10,357 bases of DNA, taken from contig JAGRAK010000042.1 in assembly GCA_020434645.1 (NCBI GenBank), forward strand, positions 1 through 10,357. The letters run 5' to 3'. Both the position numbers and the translations under genes were made by a program. Of this stretch, positions 1-5,816 are shown piece after piece. The stretch comes from Bdellovibrionales bacterium (GTDB lineage Bacteria > Bdellovibrionota > Bdellovibrionia > Bdellovibrionales > UBA1609). The number at the start of each line of letters is the position of its first letter. Position 1 is the stretch's first letter. The notes beneath the pieces were generated by a model. That model had not been told where the DNA came from and did no database searches. It was given only the letters and a program-made list of their open reading frames with translations.

Positions 1-1350
1 CATGTCTGGATATTTTTTGACAATGGTGCCTTCTTCACCAAAGAAAACCTTTTTTACCATCCAAAGCATATAGGCAGCACCCAAGATCACACCAAGCACG
101 GCCACTGATCCCACGTAAGGTGAGGCCTGAAAGGTTCCAAAAAGAATTAAAAATTCCCCAACAAAACCATTCGTCATAGGAACAGCAATACTTGAAAAGG
201 TGATAATTAAAAAGGAGATTGCATAAATAGGAAGGGCTTTCGCTAACCCACCGTAGGCTGCAATTTCTCGGGAGTGAGTTCTTTCATAAATGACTCCTAC
301 TAAAAGGAAGAGGGCTCCTGTGCTAATCCCATGGGCAAGCATTTGGAACAGACTTCCCTGCAAACCCATCATATTCATGGCGAATAACCCAAGGATGACA
401 TAGCCCATATGGGAGACCGAGGAGTAAGCCACAAGTTTTTTCATATCCACCTGAACCATGGCTACCAAAGCTCCGTAAATGATTCCCACTAAACCAAGCG
501 CCATAAAAAGCGGTGTATACTCGGCAACTGACTCGGGGAAAACAGGAAGAACAAATCTTAAAAAACCATAAGTCCCCATTTTTAACATCACACCAGCCAA
601 GATCATCGACCCGCCCGTAGGTGCTTGCACGTGGGCATCCGGCAACCATGTGTGAAAAGGAAACATCGGCACCTTAATGGCAAAGGCTAAACAAAAAATA
701 AAAAAGAGTACATTTTGTGGATTAAGAAGCCGTCCACTGACAAAGGGAAGATCTAATTTATAAAAATCAAGAACGCTCGCGCTGATCTGTCCCAGCTGAG
801 TGTCACACTGAAAGATCAAGTAGATAATACCAGCGAGCATCAGCAAAGACCCGGCCATAGTATAAATAAAAAACTTCAGTGTGGCATAAATCCTATTTTC
901 ACCACCCCAAATTCCCACAATGAAGTACATCGGGATTAAGGAGAGTTCGAAAAATATATAGAATAGAATGGAGTCAAATGCGAGGAAAGAGCCAATCATA
1001 GCCGATTCGAGGACAAGCATGGAGATATGAAAGGCCTTCTCTTGTTTAACAATACTACTCCAGCTACCGGCAATCACGATAGGAGTTAAAAATGTGGTCA
1101 GTAATACTAACCAAAAGGAGATCCCATCAATACCCAAAAAGTAAGTCACTCCCAGTTCTGGCATCCAGGTCAATCGCTCTACCATCTGTAAATTGGCAGT
1201 ATCAGGATTGAAAAACTGCAACAAAGAAAGAGAAAATAAAAAATGAATTATGGAAAGACCAAGTGTTGCCTTCTTAACAGCCTTTTCAGGAAGACCCGCC
1301 ACAAAGAGGGCATAAACCATAGGTAAAAATACAATTAAAGATAAAACCAT
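1..1350 (-). CDS. nuoM: NADH-quinone oxidoreductase subunit M, 3' end beyond the window
   Basis: NuoM is an antiporter-like, proton-translocating subunit in the membrane arm of respiratory complex I. I translated this stretch by hand: 450 codons are open from ATG at 1350 to the left edge with no stop. Family hallmarks include the conserved TM5 glutamate (E135, in FYIFFELSLIP), the lysine in AIKVPMFPFHTWLPDAH (K226) and a second lysine in VMLKMGTYG (K257). The segment KKLVAYSSVSHMGYV, typical of NuoL/M/N proteins, is also present. The family is usually about 500 residues, so perhaps 50 are missing. The start is 3 bases after the nuoL stop, with GAGG (1357-1360) 6 bases upstream. ATA is almost unused (about 2 of 38 isoleucines), unlike the upstream operon genes. 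Identity is secure from motifs and neighbours. Confidence 0.96.
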   Translation of the reverse strand, partial: MVLSLIVFLPMVYALFVAGLPEKAVKKATLGLSIIHFLFSLSLLQFFNPDTANLQMVERLTWMPELGVTYFLGIDGISFWLVLLTTFLTPIVIAGSWSSIVKQEKAFHISMLVLESAMIGSFLAFDSILFYIFFELSLIPMYFIVGIWGGENRIYATLKFFIYTMAGSLLMLAGIIYLIFQCDTQLGQISASVLDFYKLDLPFVSGRLLNPQNVLFFIFCLAFAIKVPMFPFHTWLPDAHVQAPTGGSMILAGVMLKMGTYGFLRFVLPVFPESVAEYTPLFMALGLVGIIYGALVAMVQVDMKKLVAYSSVSHMGYVILGLFAMNMMGLQGSLFQMLAHGISTGALFLLVGVIYERTHSREIAAYGGLAKALPIYAISFLIITFSSIAVPMTNGFVGEFLILFGTFQASPYVGSVAVLGVILGAAYMLWMVKKVFFGEEGTIVKKYPDM

Positions 1351-1353
1351 CAA

Positions 1354-2811
1354 CTACCTCGCCATCAAAAAGAAAAGGCTAACCACAACACCAATCAAAA
1401 TATAAAGAGCATAAACTTGCATATTTCCAGACTGAACCATGCGCAATCCACCACCAGCATTTTTAAAAAGATCAGAAATGCTATAGGTCGCACGATCAAT
1501 CAGTTTTACATCGACATCAGCCCATAAGTGTCGACTCAAGCGAACCAAAGGGTTGATAATGAATTTGAAATAACCTTCATCAACCCAATACTTATTGGCA
1601 ACAAGGTCGTAAAGGCCTTTGACCCTAGCTTGGGCCTTTTGTGGAAGGCTCGGATCAACAACATAAAAGCGGTAGGCCATAAAGGCACTAGCAAAAACCA
1701 GGACTAGGGAAACACCCATCAATCCAAACTCCATACCAAGGGAGCCATGGCCCATTTCTAATTTGCCCATGAGTGGATGAATCCACTGATCTAAAAAATT
1801 ATGGGGATGGCCAGGTAAAACCGAGCCCAAACCATGGGGAACACAAAGCCAGCCCGCAAAAACGGAAAGAAAACCAAGAACAATCAACGGGATAGTCATG
1901 GTCACTGGCGACTCATGGGGATGAATGCTTTCAGGCACACGAGATTTTCCCCAAAAAGTCATGGCCATTAAGCGGGTCATATAGAATGCAGTAAACATAG
2001 CTGCGATCACGCCAACCACCCACAATAGCCAGTGCCCACGAGGGGAGTGAAAGGACATCCATAAAATTTCATCTTTGGAAAAGAACCCTGAAAAGAAAGG
2101 AAAGCCAATGATCGCCAACCAACCACACACAAAAGTGGCGTGTGTGATGGGCATATATTTTTTGAGTCCACCCATTTTGCGCATGTCTTGCTCTTCGTGC
2201 ATGGCATGAATGACAGACCCCGAACCTAAGAACATTAAGGCTTTAAAAAATGCGTGGGTCATCAAATGGGCAAGACCTGCACCAAAAGCGCCAACACCCA
2301 CAGCTAAAAACATATAACCCAGTTGCGAAACGGTGGAATATGCTAACACCTTTTTAATATCATTCTGCGCAAGCCCAATAGTGGCTGCCATTAGAGCTGT
2401 CAACGCACCGACAATGGCGACGATCATCATAGCATTCGGCGCGGCAAGAAAAAGAACATTCATGCGAATGATCATGTAAACACCGGCTGTCACCATGGTC
2501 GCGGCGTGGATGAGAGCCGACACAGGAGTCGGACCCGCCATTGCATCGGGAAGCCAAACATAAAGAGGGATCTGTGCTGATTTCCCCATAGCACCAATAA
2601 ATAGAAATAAGCAGGCCAGTGTAATTGGCGAAGTCCAACCCGTCAGCGGCTCTGCTGGGACCGATGAGGCAATTTCTGTGAATGTGACTGTGCCAAAGGT
2701 TAAAAATATTGTGAAAATCCCCAGCAAGAAACCCGCATCACCAATACGGTTGGTAATAAAGGCCTTCATGCCCGCAGCGGCCTTTTTCTTTATCTTTAAA
2801 CCAGAAGCCAA
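1354..2811 (-). CDS. nuoL: NuoL C-terminal fragment (remaining helices and lateral helix)
   Basis: This is the 3' frame of the broken nuoL. It is open from just after a TAA at 2812-2814. Sequence downstream of the homopolymer is true NuoL; the roughly ten codons before it are out of frame. It contains the conserved lysine of GAMGKSAQIPLYVWLPDAM (K235 of the restored protein), KKVLAYSTVSQLGYMFLAVG, and the C-terminal lateral helix plus last membrane helix ending FFLMAR. The first ATG in this frame is at 2769, with no convincing ribosome binding site, so independent translation is doubtful. Only about 1 of 31 isoleucines is ATA and about 1 of 40 valines GTA, a sharp contrast with the N-terminal fragment. 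Confidence 0.85.
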   Translation of the reverse strand: MASGLKIKKKAAAGMKAFITNRIGDAGFLLGIFTIFLTFGTVTFTEIASSVPAEPLTGWTSPITLACLFLFIGAMGKSAQIPLYVWLPDAMAGPTPVSALIHAATMVTAGVYMIIRMNVLFLAAPNAMMIVAIVGALTALMAATIGLAQNDIKKVLAYSTVSQLGYMFLAVGVGAFGAGLAHLMTHAFFKALMFLGSGSVIHAMHEEQDMRKMGGLKKYMPITHATFVCGWLAIIGFPFFSGFFSKDEILWMSFHSPRGHWLLWVVGVIAAMFTAFYMTRLMAMTFWGKSRVPESIHPHESPVTMTIPLIVLGFLSVFAGWLCVPHGLGSVLPGHPHNFLDQWIHPLMGKLEMGHGSLGMEFGLMGVSLVLVFASAFMAYRFYVVDPSLPQKAQARVKGLYDLVANKYWVDEGYFKFIINPLVRLSRHLWADVDVKLIDRATYSISDLFKNAGGGLRMVQSGNMQVYALYILIGVVVSLFFLMAR

Positions 2812-3286
2812 TTAATAAATAAGAGCAGAGCCCAACGCCCTCCCACCCGACGAACATAACGAGCAAGTTCGCTCCGAGTACTAATAAAAGCATATTGAAG
2901 ACGAAAAAATTTAAATATGCGAAATACTTAGAGGGCCTTTCGTCATGAGACATATATCCAATACTAAAAATATGAATCAACGATCCGACGCCCGTGATCA
3001 CTAATATCATTATGGCGCTTATTTGATCTACCACGAATGCCGCATTGACCTCCAGCTGACCAACCGCTATCCAAGAGAAAAAGTCAGCCTTCAAAATTCG
3101 CGCCTCTTCTGGCAGGCCTGCTAGTTTAAAGAATAGAGTTACTGAACATAAAAATGAAATAACGATGGCCATACTCGCAACTGTTCCGGCGAGTACTCCA
3201 TTTTGATTACGGAATCGTATTCCATTAAACATAGCCCCTATTAAAGGAGACAAAATTAATACGAGTATAAGTGTTGATGATGACAT
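2738..3286 (-). CDS. nuoL: NuoL N-terminal fragment (first five or so membrane helices)
   Basis: This is the readable 5' frame of the broken nuoL, 182 residues as given. Residues 1-168 are genuine NuoL, including the TM5 glutamate E149 in MFVGWEGVGLCSYLLIGFWF. Residues 169-182 are frameshift product. Isoleucine uses ATA about 7 times in 16 and valine GTA about 5 in 15, as in the upstream nuo genes. On its own it lacks the K235-bearing helix and all later helices, so it cannot form a full antiporter module. The start ATG lies one base after the nuoK stop. Confidence 0.85.
   Translation of the reverse strand: MSSSTLILVLILSPLIGAMFNGIRFRNQNGVLAGTVASMAIVISFLCSVTLFFKLAGLPEEARILKADFFSWIAVGQLEVNAAFVVDQISAIMILVITGVGSLIHIFSIGYMSHDERPSKYFAYLNFFVFNMLLLVLGANLLVMFVGWEGVGLCSYLLIGFWFKDKEKGRCGHEGLYYQPYW
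2783..2787 (-). other. nuoL: Frameshift site in nuoL: homopolymer with one extra base
   Basis: The minus strand reads GATAAAGAAAAAGGCCGCTG here. Codons GAT AAA GAA AAG GCC GCT GCG give the family sequence DKEKAAA, and this needs four As, not five. A reader in the upstream frame would have to shift +1 to recover. The usual -1 slippery heptamer would not restore the product, and a run of five As is short for efficient transcriptional slippage. A single-base insertion, biological or technical, explains it best. Confidence 0.88.
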
Positions 3287-3287
3287 C

Positions 3288-3620
3288 TCAGCCCTTTAGC
3301 TGTTCAAACAGCTTAATGTTCAAGTTCTTATATTTTTTAAATATCGCTACAGCTAGTGCCAACCCCACTCCGGCTTCAGCAGCGGCAATGGTCATTACAA
3401 AAAATACCAATATATTACCGGTTACATCGTGCTTAAGTTGCGAGAATGCGACAAATGTTAAGTTCACTCCGTTTAACATCAATTCAATTCCCATCAACAT
3501 AACTATGATATTTTTTCGAAGCAGTACGCAAAGCATTCCTATGCAAAACAATATTACCGACACCGCCAAATAATGATTCAACGATATGTTGGCTGCGTTT
3601 ATCACACTAATCTCTGGCAT
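3288..3620 (-). CDS. nuoK: NADH-quinone oxidoreductase subunit K
   Basis: NuoK is a small three-helix membrane subunit of complex I, related to MrpC, that forms part of the proton path between NuoJ and the antiporter-like subunits. The predicted 110-residue protein has the two conserved buried glutamates: E46 in MLMGIELMLNGVNL and E82 in TIAAAEAGVGLALAV. E. coli NuoK has 100 residues. I chose ATG at 3620 over an in-frame GTG at 3629 because that GTG is inside the ribosome binding site AAAGGTGG (3626-3633), which is correctly spaced for the ATG. The start overlaps the end of nuoJ by 14 bases, implying translational coupling, and nuoL begins one base after its stop. ATA is very frequent (about 7 of 12 isoleucines). 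Confidence 0.95.
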   Translation of the reverse strand: MPEISVINAANISLNHYLAVSVILFCIGMLCVLLRKNIIVMLMGIELMLNGVNLTFVAFSQLKHDVTGNILVFFVMTIAAAEAGVGLALAVAIFKKYKNLNIKLFEQLKG

Positions 3621-4140
3621 GTGTTCCACCTTTTGTGCGAGATACTGCCACTACACCGATGGCAATGACCAATAGTAAGATCCCCAAAATTTCAAAAGCA
3701 AAGAGGTATTGTGTAAATAACTTGATGGCCATTAGTTTAACATTTGCCATTTGGTCTTCTGCTGTTTGAAGCAGGCTCGATTTCGCAGAGCCTGAAATCG
3801 ATATTTTAATAGCCCATGAAATCACTCCTGTAAAAATCACGCCGCAAAATATTTTCAGAAAAGTGCTGATTGTACCACTCGCCATAGACTCTGGTTGATG
3901 TTCTAAATCGAATAACATTAAAACCATGACGAAAAGAACCATGACGGCTCCGGCGTATACAATCAACTGAACGCTCGCAATAAAATAGGCTTCCAATTGA
4001 ATGTACATGAATCCAAGACTGATCATGGTTATAGCCAACGAGAGCGCTGAGTAAATTGGGTTCGGCAGCAAGAGCACCGCCGATGCTCCAGAAATTATAA
4101 CAAGAGTTAGTACATAAAAAATGATTGTAGATATATCCAT
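3607..4140 (-). CDS. nuoJ: NADH-quinone oxidoreductase subunit J
   Basis: NuoJ is a five-helix membrane subunit of complex I next to NuoH and NuoK; its third helix is linked to coupling of quinone reduction with proton movement. The 177-residue product (E. coli 184) begins MDISTIIFYVLTLVIISGA and contains the family stretches LLPNPIYSALSL and YFIASVQLIVYAGAVMVLF. I place the start at ATG 4140, which overlaps the nuoH stop as TAATG. A longer reading up to 4218 would add 26 residues of polar sequence that is simply the nuoH 3' end in another frame. The gene follows nuoH directly, with no nuoI between them, unlike the E. coli order. The nuoK ribosome binding site and start lie inside its 3' end. 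Confidence 0.95.
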   Translation of the reverse strand: MDISTIIFYVLTLVIISGASAVLLLPNPIYSALSLAITMISLGFMYIQLEAYFIASVQLIVYAGAVMVLFVMVLMLFDLEHQPESMASGTISTFLKIFCGVIFTGVISWAIKISISGSAKSSLLQTAEDQMANVKLMAIKLFTQYLFAFEILGILLLVIAIGVVAVSRTKGGTHARD

Positions 4141-5264
4141 TATTGCATCCTCGCCAGCACAATGATTGCTGCTGTTACAATTGTATTGCCCAGCGCCCAT
4201 GGGAGCATTGTCTTCCATCCCAAATCCATGAGTTGATCATAACGAAATCGAGGAAGAGTCCAGCGAACCCACACAAATACCCACAAAAAGAACAAGACCT
4301 TCAGTAAAAACACAACATGAAGAGACAGTGCGGTGACTAGGCTTGCCATTGAAGAATTCAAACCGACTGACAAAAAGAAGTTGTTCACAGATTCAACGGA
4401 GACAAGCGGAATATGGTATCCACCAAAATAAAAGACAACCAGTAGTGCCGACCCCACCATCATGTGGCCATATTCTCCAATGTAAAACATAAGCATCTTG
4501 AGGCCACCATATTCAGTATGGTAACCGGCCACCAATTCACCTTCGGCTTCGGGCAAATCAAATGGAAGTCGATTCGTCTCTGCAAATATCGCCGCAAAAT
4601 ATATAATTGCACCTACGGGTTGATAAAATATTCCCCAATTAGGCAAAAATGGAACAGCTATATCTCTGCCCAGAAAAGCAAATGAAAGTGGTCCCGTTTG
4701 CTGACTGAGCATACTGGTGAAATCAAAAGTTCCGTATAGTAAAATGGCTCCCACAAGCGCAAGTCCAAGAGCTAACTCGTAGCTAATGGCTTGAGCACTA
4801 GCCCTCACTGCGCCCATCAACGAGTACTTATTTGTTGATCCCCACCCCGCCATAAGCAGGGCATAAGCTGCGAGTGATGAAACTCCCAAAACAAATACTA
4901 TACCCACTCCGAAATGAAAACTTTGTCCAACAAAAACGTAATCTCCCCAATGCACATCAGGCGCCAACGGAATAGACCCGAATGCAAGAGCTGCAGGCAC
5001 TAGCGCAATCACAGGGGCTGCGTAAAAAATAAAAAATCGGCTTTTTGAAGGAGAAAATTCTTCCTTACCAAGAAATTTGACAGCGTCAGCAAGAAGTTGG
5101 GTCAATCCGAGTGGACCCACCCTGTTCGGCCCTAAACGACTTTGAATAAAAGCAGATCCTCGTCTCTCAACCCACACAAGAATTGGAACAAGCTGAACCA
5201 TCATCACAAATATGACGAGAAGTTTGATTGTATTTACAGTTGTTTCAAATAAATCTGATCCCAT
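4140..5264 (-). CDS. nuoH: NADH-quinone oxidoreductase subunit H
   Basis: NuoH sits at the junction of the membrane and peripheral arms and forms much of the ubiquinone-access chamber. The 374-residue protein carries the early conserved loop GPNRVGPLGLTQLLADAVKF (residues 46-64 region) and the signature NRLPFDLPEAEGELVAGYHT (231-250), both typical of NuoH and mitochondrial ND1. It is longer than E. coli NuoH (325). Part of the excess appears to be in the stretch around residues 183-218 between two membrane helices. The start is ATG 5264, 6 bases after the nuoA stop; the ribosome binding site is weak (GGGA about 11 bases upstream), suggesting coupling to nuoA translation. Its stop overlaps the nuoJ start. 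ATA is about 6 of 20 isoleucines. Confidence 0.97.
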   Translation of the reverse strand: MGSDLFETTVNTIKLLVIFVMMVQLVPILVWVERRGSAFIQSRLGPNRVGPLGLTQLLADAVKFLGKEEFSPSKSRFFIFYAAPVIALVPAALAFGSIPLAPDVHWGDYVFVGQSFHFGVGIVFVLGVSSLAAYALLMAGWGSTNKYSLMGAVRASAQAISYELALGLALVGAILLYGTFDFTSMLSQQTGPLSFAFLGRDIAVPFLPNWGIFYQPVGAIIYFAAIFAETNRLPFDLPEAEGELVAGYHTEYGGLKMLMFYIGEYGHMMVGSALLVVFYFGGYHIPLVSVESVNNFFLSVGLNSSMASLVTALSLHVVFLLKVLFFLWVFVWVRWTLPRFRYDQLMDLGWKTMLPWALGNTIVTAAIIVLARMQ

Positions 5265-5270
5265 AATAAT

Positions 5271-5657
5271 TTATTCCCATTCAAGAGCTTTAGATTTAAT
5301 TTCCCAAAAAAGCCCATATATAAAGATAAGTAGAAAGAAACCCATCGTACCTAGAATATAAAGACCATGGCCGTCTTTAACAAAATCGACAAATGCCGTC
5401 GCCCACGGATACATGAATATAATTTCGATATCGAAAAGAATAAACAATATGGCTGTTAGATAAAATTTTACTGAAATTTTTGAATTGCCCGTCACCTGTT
5501 CGGGGAGACCGCACTCATAAGTTTCTGATTTAACAGCACTTGCCTTCGGCTTTTGACCCAATCCAACCTTAGCTAAAAGTGGTGTCACCAATAATAAAAC
5601 CGTACCGAAAATTAAAATGAACACTAATAGAAAAAGCACTGCGAACAACGGCATCAT
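5271..5657 (-). CDS. nuoA: NADH-quinone oxidoreductase subunit A
   Basis: NuoA is a three-helix membrane subunit at the heel of complex I, near the quinone site, and is usually the first gene of the nuo operon, as here. The 128-residue product has the conserved loop YECGLPEQ (Y47-C49 region) and the acidic helix motif LFILFDIEIIFMYPWA with D76 and E78. I start it at ATG 5657 because AGGA (5665-5668) lies 7 bases upstream; an in-frame TTG at 5675 would add six residues but has no ribosome binding site. A second ATG follows immediately. The next gene is nuoH rather than nuoB, so the peripheral-arm genes are encoded elsewhere. Confidence 0.95.
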   Translation of the reverse strand: MMPLFAVLFLLVFILIFGTVLLLVTPLLAKVGLGQKPKASAVKSETYECGLPEQVTGNSKISVKFYLTAILFILFDIEIIFMYPWATAFVDFVKDGHGLYILGTMGFFLLIFIYGLFWEIKSKALEWE

Positions 5658-5711
5658 ATGAAAATCCTGTTGCAAAACGAGATGTTATCTCTAAATTAAT
5701 TAATCCATCTA

Positions 5712-5740
5712 GTTATATAAAGTGTTGGCTTTATATCCAA
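5712..5740 (-). promoter_or_regulatory. Candidate sigma-70-like promoter for the nuo operon
   Basis: On the minus strand TTGGAT (5735-5740) and TATAAC (5712-5717) are separated by 17 bases. The -10 matches the consensus at five of six positions, the -35 at three of six. Transcription would begin near 5705, giving a leader of about 45-50 bases before nuoA. This is a consensus match only, in AT-rich DNA. Confidence 0.45.
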
Positions 5741-5742
5741 CA
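5715..5742. repeat. Interleaved inverted repeats over the nuoA promoter
   Basis: Two perfect inverted repeats interlock. ATATAAAG (5715-5722) pairs with CTTTATAT (5729-5736) around a 6-base spacer. That spacer, TGTTGG (5723-5728), pairs with CCAACA (5737-5742). The order is A-B-A'-B'. They cover the spacer and parts of both boxes of the candidate nuo promoter and lie in the region shared with mfd. A regulator binding site is plausible; mutually exclusive hairpins in an mfd leader transcript are another option. No known operator was recognised. Confidence 0.4.
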
Positions 5743-5816
5743 AAATTTGTTCTCTTGAAATATGCCGCGCTGGGTTAACGCTGCCAGTTCATTCAGTTTT
5801 TGGTAGTGTGCCCGCT

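Larger units (their letters stand above)
1354..3286 (-). pseudogene. nuoL: NADH-quinone oxidoreductase subunit L, frameshifted (whole locus)
   Basis: NuoL is the distal antiporter-like proton pump of complex I and carries the long lateral helix that lies along the membrane arm. The locus is complete from ATG 3286 to TAG 1354, but its length is one base more than a multiple of three. The N-terminal frame reads correctly to KDKEK (residue 168), then becomes non-homologous and stops at 2738. The C-terminal frame picks up at once with AAAGMKAFITNRIGD, which directly follows KDKEK in normal NuoL proteins. Removing one A from the A5 run (plus-strand T5, 2783-2787) restores a 643-residue protein, close to family length (E. 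coli 613). A good ribosome binding site, AAAGGG, ends 5 bases before the start. As the other complex I genes are intact, the lesion may be a sequence error rather than true decay. Confidence 0.9.

Noticed and set aside
323..649. Minus-strand 108-codon open frame within nuoM
   Set aside because: It is out of frame with the intact nuoM reading, which carries all the family motifs.
2738..2811. nuoL as two separate genes or a programmed ribosomal frameshift
   Set aside because: The two frames match one continuous family sequence, the 3' part has no good start site, and recovery needs +1 with no -1 slippery heptamer or stimulatory element that I can see.
3271..3573. Plus-strand 100-codon open frame antisense to nuoK
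   Set aside because: It mirrors nuoK codons, has no ribosome binding site or promoter, and its product is low-complexity; nuoK on the other strand is certain.
4141..4218. Upstream extension of nuoJ
   Set aside because: The added 26 residues are polar and derive from the nuoH 3' coding sequence in another frame; the TAATG overlap start fits the family N-terminus.
5768..5783. Direct repeat CGCTG spaced 11 bases apart upstream of mfd
   Set aside because: Five-base repeats are expected by chance, and no promoter element lies at a consistent distance.
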